Assembly: GCF_030519355.1 (NCBI RefSeq)
Contig: NZ_JAUMKC010000006.1
Coordinates: 62,001-126,000, forward strand
DNA length: 64,000 bases
Direction of reading: 5' to 3'
Origin: Mucilaginibacter sp. L3T2-6
GTDB taxonomy: Bacteria > Bacteroidota > Bacteroidia > Sphingobacteriales > Sphingobacteriaceae
The notes under the pieces are model-generated. The model did no database searches and had not been told where the DNA came from. It saw only the letters and a program-made list of their open reading frames with translations. Of the stretch, positions 16,458 to 25,828 are shown piece after piece. Every line of letters starts with the position of its first letter. Position 1 is the first letter of the stretch. The position numbers were made by a program, and so were the translations under genes.

Positions 16458-18467
16458 ATGAAATTAAAACTATTAGCCGGTTTTACACTGGCTTTAATGG
16501 CTGTTTCCGGCATTAGCCAGGCGCAGCAGACCGCTCCGGCAACCGCATCTGCAGCGCCGGCTACCAATTATGATAACCACGAGACTTTTGGCTTTGCTTT
16601 TTACACTAAAAATGGTAACGAGTACCGCGCGGCCGATGGTGAGCCGGGCCCTAAGTATTGGCAAAACCGCGCCGACTACCAGTTAGCGGCAACACTGAAT
16701 GATCAGACAAACGAGATCACCGGCTCTGAAGTGCTGACTTACACCAACAACAGCCCGCAAAAGCTGGGCTTCCTGTGGATGAACATGGAGCAAAACATGT
16801 TTAAGCAAGAATCAAGGGGCTTTGCCGTAGTGCCTTTACGCGGAAATGTTAAAAGCAGCCGCGACTGGGGCCGCGGACAAATATTTGATGCAGGCTTTAA
16901 AATAAAATCGATAAAACTTATCGGTGAAAAAGGTGCAGCAACTGACCTTAAATACGAAGTGACTGACACGCGTATGCAGGTATTTTTACCTACCGCGGTT
17001 GCTGCGGCAGGGGGCAAGGTAAAGTTGAAAATTGAATATAGCTTTATTGAGCCTGATTATGGTTCAGACCGTACGGGTATACAGGAAACAAAAAATGGCA
17101 AGATATTCCAGATAGCGCAATGGTACCCACGTATGTGTGTATATGACGATGTTATGGGCTGGAACACTTTGCCTTACCTTGGCGCAGGCGAGTTCTACCT
17201 GGAGTACGGTGATTTTGACTTTAGCATCACTGCGCCTGCAAACCATATTGTAGTGGGATCGGGCGAACTGGTTAACCCGCAGGAAGTGTATACCCCAACC
17301 CAGTTGAAACGTTGGGCCGAGGCGGCTAAAAGCGAGAAAACTGTAGTGATCCGCTCGGCAAGCGAAGTTACCGACCCTGCATCGCGCCCGGCCGGTAAAA
17401 AAATGCTGACCTGGCACTTTAAGATAAAGAATGCACGTGACGCATCGTGGGCGTCATCGGCGGCATTTATTATCGATGCTGCTAAAATGGATTTGCCAAG
17501 CGGAAAAAAATCTATAGCTATATCAGCTTACCCTGTTGAAAGCGATGGCCAGGATGCCTGGGGCCGCTCAACCGAGTACGTAAAGAAATCCCTTGAATAT
17601 AACTCGAAAAAATGGTTTGAATTCCCTTATCCTGCTGCCACCGCCGTTGCCGGTATAGTTGGCGGCATGGAATATCCGGGTATAGTGTTCTGCGGGTATA
17701 AGGCTAAAAAAGGAAGCCTTTGGGGAGTTAACGACCACGAATTTGGCCATACCTGGTTTCCGATGATAGTTGGCTCGAATGAAAGATTGCATGGCTGGAT
17801 GGACGAAGGCTTTAACACTTTCATCAATACGCTTTCTACAGAAGATTTTAATAAAGGCGAATATGCTTCCAAAAAGCCCACTGACCTGCATAAAATGGCA
17901 AACGCATTAACTCACGACGGATTTGAGCCGATAATGAGCCAGGCCGATAACTTTGCAGAAAACCTGAAGGGATTAAATGAATATTTTAAACCAAGTGCTG
18001 GTTTGGTATTGCTGCGTGAGCAGGTGCTCGGCCCGGAGCGTTTCGACCGTGCCTTCAGAACTTATGTTGAGCGCTGGGCATTTAAGCATCCGACACCTGA
18101 TGATTTCTTCCGTACCATGGAAAATGTATCGGGCGAAAGCCTGCAATGGTTCTGGAAAGGCTGGTTCCAGAATAACTGGAAGCTGGACGTAGGCATCCGC
18201 AGTGTCGACTACGTGGATAACGACCCAGCCAAAGGCGCGATTATCACTATCGACAACCTTGAAAAACAGGTGATGCCGGTGATACTTGAAATTAAAACCG
18301 TTAGTGGCAAAACCGACCGCGTAAAGCTGCCTGTAGAAATTTGGGAGCGTAATAAATCATGGAGATTGAGATATAACTCAACTGAGCCTCTTGAATCTGT
18401 TACTTACGACCCCGATCACGTTTTCCCTGACATTAACGAATCAAACAACGTTTGGAAAAAACAGTAG
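16458..18467 (+). CDS. M1-family (gluzincin) metallopeptidase
   Basis: The 669-residue protein has a signal peptide (cleavage after residues AQA at about 23), an N-terminal beta domain like that of M1 aminopeptidases, and the zinc site HEFGH (H427, E428, H431) followed by 18 residues and the third ligand E450 in WMDEGFN. This HExxH-x18-E spacing is diagnostic. The GGMEYPG motif (the GxMEN equivalent, altered) lies about 35 residues before it. It ends with a beta-sandwich. M1 enzymes cut residues from peptide N-termini; a periplasmic or outer location is expected. The gene stands alone and ends before repeats and a hairpin. Confidence 0.92.
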   Translation: MKLKLLAGFTLALMAVSGISQAQQTAPATASAAPATNYDNHETFGFAFYTKNGNEYRAADGEPGPKYWQNRADYQLAATLNDQTNEITGSEVLTYTNNSPQKLGFLWMNMEQNMFKQESRGFAVVPLRGNVKSSRDWGRGQIFDAGFKIKSIKLIGEKGAATDLKYEVTDTRMQVFLPTAVAAAGGKVKLKIEYSFIEPDYGSDRTGIQETKNGKIFQIAQWYPRMCVYDDVMGWNTLPYLGAGEFYLEYGDFDFSITAPANHIVVGSGELVNPQEVYTPTQLKRWAEAAKSEKTVVIRSASEVTDPASRPAGKKMLTWHFKIKNARDASWASSAAFIIDAAKMDLPSGKKSIAISAYPVESDGQDAWGRSTEYVKKSLEYNSKKWFEFPYPAATAVAGIVGGMEYPGIVFCGYKAKKGSLWGVNDHEFGHTWFPMIVGSNERLHGWMDEGFNTFINTLSTEDFNKGEYASKKPTDLHKMANALTHDGFEPIMSQADNFAENLKGLNEYFKPSAGLVLLREQVLGPERFDRAFRTYVERWAFKHPTPDDFFRTMENVSGESLQWFWKGWFQNNWKLDVGIRSVDYVDNDPAKGAIITIDNLEKQVMPVILEIKTVSGKTDRVKLPVEIWERNKSWRLRYNSTEPLESVTYDPDHVFPDINESNNVWKKQ

Positions 18468-18469
18468 TT

Positions 18470-18512
18470 AGAGATTGTTAATCAGAGACCGGAGGTTAGA
18501 GACCGGTTGATG
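18470..18512. repeat. AGAGACCGGAGG-type intergenic repeat
   Basis: AATCAGAGACCGGAGGTTAG followed by AGACCGG (18480-18506) holds two copies of the AGAGACCGG word. Related copies are at about 10336-10353, 48004-48033 and, inverted, 48081-48103. Confidence 0.55.
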
Positions 18513-18534
18513 GACTTCTTTGATAACATTAGAA

Positions 18535-18562
18535 ATATAGCCCGGCTTTTGTCGGGCTATAT
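18535..18562. terminator. Hairpin after M1 peptidase gene
   Basis: ATATAGCCCGGC (18535-18546) pairs with GTCGGGCTATAT (18551-18562), 12 bp with one G-T wobble and loop TTTT. There is no clear T-run after it, but it lies 67 bases after the stop. Confidence 0.65.
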
Positions 18563-18680
18563 GCATTTTAAAAGCTTTTGGAGCAATATTTGGTAGGTTT
18601 TTGCAAGCCTGTGTAAAAAGTTTATACAATAGGTTTTATCCGGTAAAATAGATTTATTTTAACGCTGTAATTCATCTGCC

Positions 18681-19376
18681 ATGAAAATGAGAACTATTTT
18701 GATTTTGCTGTTGCTGCTGATGGCTGGAACAGCGAATGCCCAGGAGCTTTTAAAGGGTACAGTTTATGAAAGTTCCGGCGGTACCAGGCTTCCTGATGTT
18801 TTTGTACGCAATATTAATAACAAGCAATTAGGTCTCAGCGATAAACAAGGTAATTTTTCTATTAAGGCTGAAACCGGCAATACGCTGATATTTGAAGCGC
18901 CGGGATATGTTTCGGATACGTTATACCTGATTGACATGAACCCCAAAAAAATTCGATTGGTGACACAAACGATAGCTTTACGTGAGGTGAAGATCAGCTC
19001 GACCCGCAAGGCTTTCGATCCGCATAAGGAATACCCCGAGGTTTATACAAAAAGTAAGCTTTATATCCTGTCGCCAACTACCTGGTTCGGCAAAGAGGCG
19101 AGGCGCGCCCGCCGGCTTAAGAAATTCTTTAGGCGGGAGGAAGAAGAGCGCAAAGTCGATGCCGTATTTACCAGGGCATACGTTGGCAGCATAGTACCAT
19201 TAAAAGGCGAGGACCTGGACGATTTTATGCTGATGTACCGGCCAACCTATGAGTTTATTAAAGGGAACAATAACGTTTCGCTGGCGGTTTATATAAATGA
19301 CAGCTATAAAAAGTTTGAAGCCTTACCGCCTGAAAAGCGTAAACCGCAGAAGTTGGTAACGCCAGCAGTTAATTAG
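18681..19376 (+). CDS. Secreted protein with carboxypeptidase-regulatory-like domain
   Basis: The 231-residue protein begins with a signal peptide (MKMRTILILLLLLMAGTANAQ). A CarboxypepD_reg-like beta-sandwich follows (about 22-95; LLKGTVYESSGGTRLPDVFVRN, GNFSIKAETGNTLIFEAPGY), then a basic region (EARRARRLKKFFRREEEERK) and a C-terminal part without a family I recognise. The same domain starts SusC proteins, but here there is no barrel, so this is a free-standing form. It stands alone. Function unknown. Confidence 0.8.
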   Translation: MKMRTILILLLLLMAGTANAQELLKGTVYESSGGTRLPDVFVRNINNKQLGLSDKQGNFSIKAETGNTLIFEAPGYVSDTLYLIDMNPKKIRLVTQTIALREVKISSTRKAFDPHKEYPEVYTKSKLYILSPTTWFGKEARRARRLKKFFRREEEERKVDAVFTRAYVGSIVPLKGEDLDDFMLMYRPTYEFIKGNNNVSLAVYINDSYKKFEALPPEKRKPQKLVTPAVN

Positions 19377-19483
19377 TAACTGGTTAGTTGGTGATTGAAA
19401 GAATCCGGCGTTTATAGGTATGTGAAATCACCCGAATAAAACAATTACAGCAGGCAGGTAGTTTATTATAAAAAATCACTACC

Positions 19484-19606
19484 ATGAAAAAGAAAGTTAT
19501 AACCATTATGCTGCTTACGGCTATGTATGCCGCGTTAAGTACAAGTTGCGCGCCGCCGCGCCATTTAAAACCACCGCCAGCCCCTCCGGGTGCACCGGCA
19601 CACTAA
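19484..19606 (+). CDS. Tiny proline-rich lipoprotein, 40 aa
   Basis: An ATG at 19484 opens a 40-codon frame: a basic start and hydrophobic leader (MKKKVITIMLLTAMYAALST), lipobox cysteine at residue 22 (TSC), then a short proline-rich tail PPRHLKPPPAPPGAPAH. It ends at TAA 19604-19606. A signal peptide with a lipobox in so short a frame is hard to explain by chance, and the gap between the flanking genes has no other use. Family and function unknown. Confidence 0.65.
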   Translation: MKKKVITIMLLTAMYAALSTSCAPPRHLKPPPAPPGAPAH

Positions 19607-19615
19607 TTTATTGAG

Positions 19616-19650
19616 GATTTCACCGATCATTGGTCAAAATCGGTGAAATC
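19616..19650. terminator. Bidirectional hairpin between small lipoprotein and DUF885 genes
   Basis: GATTTCACCGAT (19616-19627) and ATCGGTGAAATC (19639-19650) form a perfect 12-bp stem with an 11-base loop. It lies between two convergent stops. T-runs are weak. Confidence 0.7.
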
Positions 19651-19651
19651 A

Positions 19652-21406
19652 TCATAACACATCGGTCCAAATCTTTTTATCCTTCAGCATCACTTCGCGC
19701 AGCAACCTGATTTGCGGCATACCGTGGCTTAGCATTTCGTCATGAAATTTGCGAAGAGAGAAATTGGCTCCTTCCTGTTTTTCATAATCTGTGCGTAGCT
19801 TCAGGATTTCAAGTTTACCAAGGGTATAAAACAGGTAGCCCGGATCGAAGGTGCCACGCAGGGCTTCCTGGTATGATGGCTTCTCGCCCTGGTACCAGTT
19901 ATCCATGAAGAATTTTGTAGCATCTTTTAAGTTCATCCCCTGGCAATGCGTTTTTATAGACACGCACAGCCTGCACAAACGCAACAGCGCATCGCCAGAC
20001 TGGGCAAGCCTGTATTTAGCCGCTCTTACCGTATCGCCATTGTGTCCATAACCGGCATCGGCCATCATCTTTTCGCAATAATGCGCCCATCCCTCCACAA
20101 AAGCATAGCTGCCGAACATTTTTTCGATACGTGTTGCGGCCGATTCGTTCAGATGCAGGAATTGCGCGTAATGGCCCGGATAAGCTTCGTGGATAGTAAT
20201 ATTATCGGTAGTATAATAATCAAACTGCCGAAGCCAGTCTTCCTTCTGTTTGGCCGTCCATTTTTGGTCGACCGGAGTAATATAATAAAAGGCTTCAGTT
20301 GCTTTGGTTTCAAATGGTCCGGGGTCGTCGTTTGATGCGGTGCTGGTGGCCCGGGCGAACTGTGGTGTTTCGGTAACTTTTAAATTTACTGTACCCGGCA
20401 TCGATAAAATGCTTTTATCTGTAAGGAATTTACGGATAGCATCTACGTTTTTACGGACTTCGGGTATCAGGTTTTCTGCGGTTGGATGCTCTTCTTGCAG
20501 GTCGTGGTAAACATCAATCGGTTTTTTGTTCGGGTTGATGGTTTTTGCAGCGGCATTGAACACAGCCTGTTCCTTTTTGAGCTCATTTAAACCAATCTCC
20601 AGTATTTTTTCGGGGGCAAGGGTTATATCCTCGTTGTAAAGCAGCATTTTTTGGTAGCTGGCTTTGCCGATAGCATATTTGTTGCCCGCTTTTGGCAGTT
20701 TTTGTTTCTGAAGCCAGGTTGCGTAGTCATTTATGGCAGCAATCGCCGATTTGTTAACCACGTTAAATTCCTTCATCAGCGAATCGTTCTTAATATCCTT
20801 AAGAGCAAGCTTTAAATCGCCACCCAGGAAATCAGCTGAGCCATGGGCAATTTCAATGGCAGTTTCCACATAAGGTTTAGCCAGCGTGTCTTTCAGGTTC
20901 TCTTTTGCCGCCGCAAAAACATTAGGGGCGTTTTTCTCAATAGCGATGATCGATTTCAGCCTGTCCTGAAGCGGGGCGAAATCGCGCTTGATGTAGATAC
21001 TTACGTCGACCGCGCCCGCATAAGTCATCGGATTGCGGTCATAGGTGCCCATATCCTCAAAGTTAAATATCTCCAGCTTTATGGCCGAGCGCAGTATACG
21101 GTAATCATAAAACTCCTTCGGGCTGAGCGAAGTAGTATCCGTGGCAGCTAATTGCTGGTCGAAATCTTTTAAGCGTCCAAGCTCTTTTCCTAACGACTCC
21201 TTGCCGAGGTTAGTCACCTTTCCATCATACTGGTGATAACCCAGGGCTACTCCGGTAGCAGGACGCCAGGTCAGGTAGCCGCTAATGTAATTGTCTGCCA
21301 GTTTTTCAAAAGCTTCATCGCCAGAAACGGCAGTGGCGGTAGTTTTTGTTTTTTGTTCGCAGCTAAAAAACAGTACGAGGGGTATAAATAATAATAACTT
21401 CTTCAT
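19652..21406 (-). CDS. DUF885 family lipoprotein (putative metallopeptidase)
   Basis: The 584-residue protein has a lipoprotein leader (MKKLLLFIPLVLFFSC, lipid on C16). It shows the DUF885 signature HEAYPGHY about two thirds of the way along, followed by EGWAHYCEKMM; the two histidines and the glutamate look like a zinc site of HExxPGH type. DUF885 proteins resemble zinc carboxypeptidases and are mostly uncharacterised. Length is normal for the family. The gene is monocistronic, with the stop adjoining the shared hairpin. Confidence 0.88.
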   Translation of the reverse strand: MKKLLLFIPLVLFFSCEQKTKTTATAVSGDEAFEKLADNYISGYLTWRPATGVALGYHQYDGKVTNLGKESLGKELGRLKDFDQQLAATDTTSLSPKEFYDYRILRSAIKLEIFNFEDMGTYDRNPMTYAGAVDVSIYIKRDFAPLQDRLKSIIAIEKNAPNVFAAAKENLKDTLAKPYVETAIEIAHGSADFLGGDLKLALKDIKNDSLMKEFNVVNKSAIAAINDYATWLQKQKLPKAGNKYAIGKASYQKMLLYNEDITLAPEKILEIGLNELKKEQAVFNAAAKTINPNKKPIDVYHDLQEEHPTAENLIPEVRKNVDAIRKFLTDKSILSMPGTVNLKVTETPQFARATSTASNDDPGPFETKATEAFYYITPVDQKWTAKQKEDWLRQFDYYTTDNITIHEAYPGHYAQFLHLNESAATRIEKMFGSYAFVEGWAHYCEKMMADAGYGHNGDTVRAAKYRLAQSGDALLRLCRLCVSIKTHCQGMNLKDATKFFMDNWYQGEKPSYQEALRGTFDPGYLFYTLGKLEILKLRTDYEKQEGANFSLRKFHDEMLSHGMPQIRLLREVMLKDKKIWTDVL

Positions 21407-21469
21407 AATTAATCACAGGTATAATAATGCTAAGATAACAGATTTGCATGTTAAAGGATAACACCGCGT

Positions 21470-21997
21470 TTAATGCCCCAGGTACTCCGCCGGTATAGGA
21501 TTATCTTTACGTTCGCCATCATAAAACCAGCCCAATATCCAGAACCGCGTGCCATCATTAAAAAGCTGGATGCTGTTAATGCCCCGCTCTATTACAGGTC
21601 CTCCTGGTTCGTTTCGTGATTCATAAGTACTCCATACATGATATATCGCACCAAATTTTTCAACCTTGCGTGCTATTTCCTTCTCATCAAAGCCATCCTT
21701 TTCAGCATACGGGTCTGACAGTTCGTGGAACCTTTTGAGCGTCACGAACCCGATTGCCGGTTTACCGTTCTTGTTAACGCTCACACCACCTACCCTTACA
21801 TCTTTCCAATGCAGCAGGCTGTCGCGCTCAAAGTAGACTTTGCCGCCCTTTTTAACGCTTACTACATCATAAAAAGCTTTGATAATGCCGTCGAGAGTTG
21901 ATACGTTATCTCCGTATTTGGTAGTAATCTGTGCAGACGCATTGAAGCCTAACATTGCAAAAAATATAGCGAGGATGGTAGCAGACGTTTTTTTCAT
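21470..21997 (-). CDS. Secreted protein, probably NTF2/SnoaL-like
   Basis: The 175-residue protein has a signal peptide (MKKTSATILAIFFAMLGFNASAQ). The mature part (LDGIIKAFYDVVSVKKGGK near the start, then KFGAIYHVWSTYESR and GINSIQLFNDGTRFWILGWFYD) has the helix followed by curved beta-sheet pattern of SnoaL/DUF4440 proteins, in which a pocket binds or converts a small molecule. No catalytic residue can be assigned. It precedes the DUF885 gene on the same strand, 63 bases away, so they may be cotranscribed. Confidence 0.7.
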   Translation of the reverse strand: MKKTSATILAIFFAMLGFNASAQITTKYGDNVSTLDGIIKAFYDVVSVKKGGKVYFERDSLLHWKDVRVGGVSVNKNGKPAIGFVTLKRFHELSDPYAEKDGFDEKEIARKVEKFGAIYHVWSTYESRNEPGGPVIERGINSIQLFNDGTRFWILGWFYDGERKDNPIPAEYLGH

Positions 21998-22178
21998 GCC
22001 GGGTTGGTTTGTTTATCAAATATAAACATTAACAGCCCCTTTGGGCGTGTTTTTAACCTTTGGTGATATCAACACATTTCGCTTTGGAAGAAATATCCCC
22101 GTGCGGTTAATCCTTTTGCCTCGGCGGCCGTCAAATAATTATACGAGCCAATTAAGGCGGAATAACAAAACCAAAGGC

Positions 22179-22316
22179 ATGAAGAAGAAAATATTAGCAT
22201 TTGCGCTGCTGTTAAGCGCTATAGCAACTATAGGTTCAGGATGTGTGGTACGCGAGGGATACGGCCATCCCCATCATTATCATCACTACCGTTATAATCA
22301 TTACGATCATTATTAA
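22179..22316 (+). CDS. Tiny His/Tyr-rich lipoprotein, 45 aa
   Basis: From the ATG at 22179 the frame encodes MKKKILAFALLLSAIATIG, a lipobox SGC (C22), then VVREGYGHPHHYHHYRYNHY and DHY. Seven of the last seventeen residues are histidine and six tyrosine. An in-frame start further upstream (22041) lacks a signal peptide at its N-terminus, so I reject it. The tail looks able to bind metal ions at the cell envelope, but this is inferred from composition alone. A rho-independent terminator follows. Confidence 0.75.
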   Translation: MKKKILAFALLLSAIATIGSGCVVREGYGHPHHYHHYRYNHYDHY

Positions 22317-22353
22317 CAATAGTTTTTAGATAGGTGCGTGTGTGTGTTAGATT

Positions 22354-22384
22354 GGACCCTGGCGTAAGCCGGGGTTCTTTTTTT
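22354..22384 (+). terminator. Terminator after His-rich lipoprotein gene
   Basis: GGACCCTGGC (22354-22363) pairs with GCCGGGGTTC (22368-22377), 10 bp with two wobbles and loop GTAA, followed by seven T. Confidence 0.85.
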
Positions 22385-22466
22385 ACCTGTAGGTCACCAC
22401 GATTAGAAGATCATTACCTACCCATGTTAACTCTGAATCATCATTCTTTCAACAACTTGTTACCTA

Positions 22467-22497
22467 TTGAAAAATTGATTAAATAACCGTACCTTTG
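22467..22497 (+). promoter_or_regulatory. Promoter of typA
   Basis: TTG (22467-22469), a 20-base spacer and TACCTTTG (22490-22497) match the Bacteroidota promoter consensus exactly. The translation start at 22522 lies 25 bases downstream. This also argues against the TTG start at 22495, which is inside the promoter. Confidence 0.85.
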
Positions 22498-22521
22498 CGC
22501 AAAATTCAGAGGCGCATTTTC

Positions 22522-24333
22522 ATGCAAAAAATAAGAAATATAGCGATTATCGCTCACGTAGACCACGGTAAAACTACACTGGTTGACAAGATATTACACA
22601 GTTGTTCCATTTTTCGCGACAACGAAATAACCGGCGAGTTGATATTGGACAATAATGACCTGGAACGTGAGCGTGGCATCACCATCGTTTCAAAGAACGT
22701 TTCGGTACGTTACAAAGATGTTAAGATCAACATCATCGATACCCCCGGTCACGCCGACTTTGGCGGTGAGGTGGAGCGCGTTCTTAAAATGGCTGACGGC
22801 GTTTTATTGCTTTGCGATGCATTTGAAGGCGCTATGCCCCAAACCCGCTTTGTAACCCAAAAAGCATTAGCCCTCGGTTTAAAGCCTATTGTGGTTGTAA
22901 ACAAGGTTGACAAAGAAAACTGCCGCCCGGAAGAAGTTTACGAGCAGATATTCGAGTTGTTCTTTAACCTTGAAGCTACCGAAGAGCAGCTGGACTTCCC
23001 GGTTATCTACGGCTCATCAAAACAAGGCTGGATGAGCACCGACTGGAAAGTTCCTACCGATAACATTTTCCCATTGATGGACGCTATCCTGGAAAATATT
23101 CCTGCGGCGCCTGAAAACGAGGGTACATTGCAGATGCAGATCACTTCGCTTGATTATTCTTCGTTTGTAGGACGTATCGCTATCGGCCGTGTGGCACGTG
23201 GGGTGATCAGGGAAAATCAGCCGGTATCGCTGGTTAAGCGTGATGGCAAAATTCAAAAATCAAGAATAAAAGAACTTTATACATTCGAAGGCCTTGGTAA
23301 GGTAAAAGCTACCGAAGTACGTTCGGGTGATATTTGTGCGGTTGTGGGCATTGAAGGTTTTGACATTGGCGATACCATTGCCGATTTTGAAAATCCGGAA
23401 CAGCTGGAAGTCATCAAAATTGATGAGCCTACCATGAACATGCTGTTCACCATTAACACATCACCGTTCTTTGGTAAGGAAGGCAAATTTGTAACCTCGC
23501 GCCACCTGCGCGACCGTCTTTACAAAGAGATGGAGAAAAACCTGGCGCTGAAAGTTGTTGAAACCGAGTCGCCTGATTCATACCTGGTATATGGCCGCGG
23601 TATCCTTCACTTATCAGTGTTGATTGAGACCATGCGCCGCGAAGGTTATGAGCTGCAGGTCGGTCAGCCGCAGGTAATTATAAAAGAAATTGACGGCGTA
23701 AAATGTGAGCCGGTTGAGACCCTGATTGTTGATGTACCTGGCGATGTGGCCGGTAAGGTTATCGAGCTGGTTACCCAACGTAAAGGCGACCTGCTGGTAA
23801 TGGAACCTAAAGGCGACCTCCAACACCTGGAGTTTGAAATCCCGTCGCGCGGTATCATTGGCCTGCGTAACAATGTGCTGACTGCAACTGCCGGTGAGGC
23901 AATTATGGCGCACCGCTTTAAAGCTTATGAGCCATGGAAGGGTACTATCCCCGGCCGCTCAAGCGGAGTGTTAGTATCAATGGAAAAAGGTCAGACTACG
24001 GCCTACTCTATCGACAAACTGCAGGACAGGGGACGTTTCTTTGTCGACCCTGGTGTTGATATTTATGAAGGCCAGGTATTAGGCGAGCATATCCGCGATA
24101 ACGATTTGGTGATTAACGTGGTAAAAGGCAAGCAGCTGACCAACATGCGTGCATCAGGCAGTGATGATAACGTACGCATTGCACCGGCTATCAAATTTTC
24201 GCTGGAAGAATCGATGGAGTATATCCAGGCTGATGAGTACATCGAGGTGACACCGCAAAACATTCGTTTGCGTAAAATATATCTTACCGAAAATGAGCGT
24301 AAGATAAACGCGAAGAGGTTTGTGAATCAGTAA
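22522..24333 (+). CDS. typA: Translational GTPase TypA/BipA
   Basis: The 603-residue ribosome-binding GTPase is involved in 50S assembly and stress adaptation. The G1 motif AHVDHGKTT, switch region RERGITI, G3 DTPGHADFGGEVERV and G4 NKVDKENCRP are all intact. They are followed by domain II, an EF-G-like domain and the BipA-specific C-terminal domain (TNMRASGSDDNVRIAPA, SLEESMEYIQADEYIEVTP). I chose the ATG at 22522, giving MQKIRNIAIIAHVDHGKTT, the family's normal start. Confidence 0.98.
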   Translation: MQKIRNIAIIAHVDHGKTTLVDKILHSCSIFRDNEITGELILDNNDLERERGITIVSKNVSVRYKDVKINIIDTPGHADFGGEVERVLKMADGVLLLCDAFEGAMPQTRFVTQKALALGLKPIVVVNKVDKENCRPEEVYEQIFELFFNLEATEEQLDFPVIYGSSKQGWMSTDWKVPTDNIFPLMDAILENIPAAPENEGTLQMQITSLDYSSFVGRIAIGRVARGVIRENQPVSLVKRDGKIQKSRIKELYTFEGLGKVKATEVRSGDICAVVGIEGFDIGDTIADFENPEQLEVIKIDEPTMNMLFTINTSPFFGKEGKFVTSRHLRDRLYKEMEKNLALKVVETESPDSYLVYGRGILHLSVLIETMRREGYELQVGQPQVIIKEIDGVKCEPVETLIVDVPGDVAGKVIELVTQRKGDLLVMEPKGDLQHLEFEIPSRGIIGLRNNVLTATAGEAIMAHRFKAYEPWKGTIPGRSSGVLVSMEKGQTTAYSIDKLQDRGRFFVDPGVDIYEGQVLGEHIRDNDLVINVVKGKQLTNMRASGSDDNVRIAPAIKFSLEESMEYIQADEYIEVTPQNIRLRKIYLTENERKINAKRFVNQ

Positions 24334-24398
24334 TTGGTAAGTTGATTGGGTTGATTAAGTGAGTGGTTGATTGTGTTAGAAAATTAACTGACAATATA

Positions 24399-24427
24399 AA
24401 GCATCTGGGTTTCTCCGGGTGCTTTTT
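24399..24427 (+). terminator. Terminator after typA
   Basis: AAGCATCTGG (24399-24408) pairs with CCGGGTGCTT (24415-24424), 10 bp with two wobbles and loop GTTTCT, followed by a short T-run. Confidence 0.7.
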
Positions 24428-24505
24428 AGTTGTATGGTGTTTTAGCTCAATGTACTAAATCCCTATTCAACTTAGTCAACAAAACAATACCTTTGTTTCT
24501 CAACT

Positions 24506-25828
24506 ATGCGTTTCCCCACCATTCCAGGTTTTGATCAGCAGGCACTCGAAAAGTATTTTAAAAATACTGGGATGATGTTTGTCGGCCGGATCGGCAGCCT
24601 GGCGATAAAAATGTTTGTGGGTATTGCAGTAGCGAACTACCTGCACCGCGAGAATAACGGTATCTTAAACGGAGGCACTGTTTATATTTATTTTTTTTCT
24701 GCAATTGCCACGCTGGGTCTCGACCAATTTATCGTTAAAGAACTCCACCAGTTTCCTGAGAACCGGGACGAGATTTTAGGAACCTCATTTTGGATGAAGG
24801 TTTTTGCCGGGTTTTCATGTATCCCTTTAATATACCTGGCATATCTTGTGTATCCCGCAAAGGCTACGCCTTATCACTTCGTGCTGATATTGTCCACCAT
24901 CGGCGTAATTCAAGCGTTTAACGTTATCGATTCCTACTTTCAAAGCCAGGTACAATCAAAATACATCATGCAAGTACAAATAGCAGGCAATCTTGTATCC
25001 GCTGCTATTAAAATGTTGCTGATATATTTAAAAATGCCGCTTGTTTGGTTTGTATATGCTTACACCGCCGACTTTGCCCTGCTTTCAATCGGATACTTTT
25101 ATACATACCAGCGCAAACAACGGAGTGTTTTCAATTGGTCTTTTAACGGCAAACTTGCGGCAAAACTATTAAAGTATTCGTGGCCGCTCATTATTTCGGG
25201 CATCATGGTATCGCTTTACATGAAGATAGATGCCCTTATGGTACAAAATATTTCGGGCCCTAAAGAAGCAGGCGCTTATGCGACAGTTGCTAATTTGAGC
25301 GAGGTTTGGAATTTTATCCCTTCGGTTATCGTTACTACGCTATTTCCGGCTATACTGAATGCCAGGCGTGATGATATCGGGCGGTACAATAAACGTATTC
25401 AAAACCTGTACGATTTAATGGTGTACATCAGCTTGCCGATCGCTGTGATAGTGACATTTACATCGCCCCTTATTTATCGTATATTACCTTTCAAGCCGGA
25501 GTATTATTACTCGGCGCCTGCGTTATCGGTGCATATCTGGTCAGGGGTATTTGTGTTTTTGGGCGCTGCCAGCAGTCAGTACCTTATCGCTGAAAACTAC
25601 AGCAAATTAACCTTCATCCGAACTGGTTTCGGGGCTGTAGTAAACATCGGCCTCAACTTATTATTAATACCCGGCATGGGGATGATGGGCGCCGCAGTTT
25701 CTACCCTGGTCGCGTATGCCAGTGCGACATTTGTAATATTATTAATACCCAAAGTAAGCAAACAGGGTGTAATGATGTTAAAATCATTATTCCTAATTTC
25801 GCTGATTCAGAAAATCATTAAGAAATGA
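24506..25828 (+). CDS. Polysaccharide flippase-like membrane protein (MATE/Wzx type)
   Basis: The 440-residue protein has about 12 to 14 predicted membrane helices. The start (NTGMMFVGRIGSLAIKMFVGIAVANYL) and the GPKEAGAYATVANLSEVWNFIP segment are typical of oligosaccharide flippases of the MOP superfamily, which move lipid-linked sugars across the inner membrane. It has a TACCTTTG element at 24488-24495, 10 bases before the start. It overlaps the next gene by 4 bases (ATGA), so the two are translationally coupled. The sugar is unknown; no glycosyltransferases are in view. Confidence 0.88.
   Translation: MRFPTIPGFDQQALEKYFKNTGMMFVGRIGSLAIKMFVGIAVANYLHRENNGILNGGTVYIYFFSAIATLGLDQFIVKELHQFPENRDEILGTSFWMKVFAGFSCIPLIYLAYLVYPAKATPYHFVLILSTIGVIQAFNVIDSYFQSQVQSKYIMQVQIAGNLVSAAIKMLLIYLKMPLVWFVYAYTADFALLSIGYFYTYQRKQRSVFNWSFNGKLAAKLLKYSWPLIISGIMVSLYMKIDALMVQNISGPKEAGAYATVANLSEVWNFIPSVIVTTLFPAILNARRDDIGRYNKRIQNLYDLMVYISLPIAVIVTFTSPLIYRILPFKPEYYYSAPALSVHIWSGVFVFLGAASSQYLIAENYSKLTFIRTGFGAVVNIGLNLLLIPGMGMMGAAVSTLVAYASATFVILLIPKVSKQGVMMLKSLFLISLIQKIIKK

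Noticed and set aside
16739..17891. Antisense open frames across the M1 peptidase gene
   Set aside because: The forward frame has the complete HExxH-x18-E zinc site. The antisense products show no domain or signal peptide.
22041..22178. Upstream extension of the His-rich lipoprotein frame
   Set aside because: It would place a lipoprotein leader in the middle of the protein; the ATG at 22179 is the only start that makes sense of the lipobox.
22495..22521. TTG start of typA at 22495
   Set aside because: This TTG is part of the perfect TACCTTTG promoter element, so it would not be in the mRNA. The ATG at 22522 gives the normal start.
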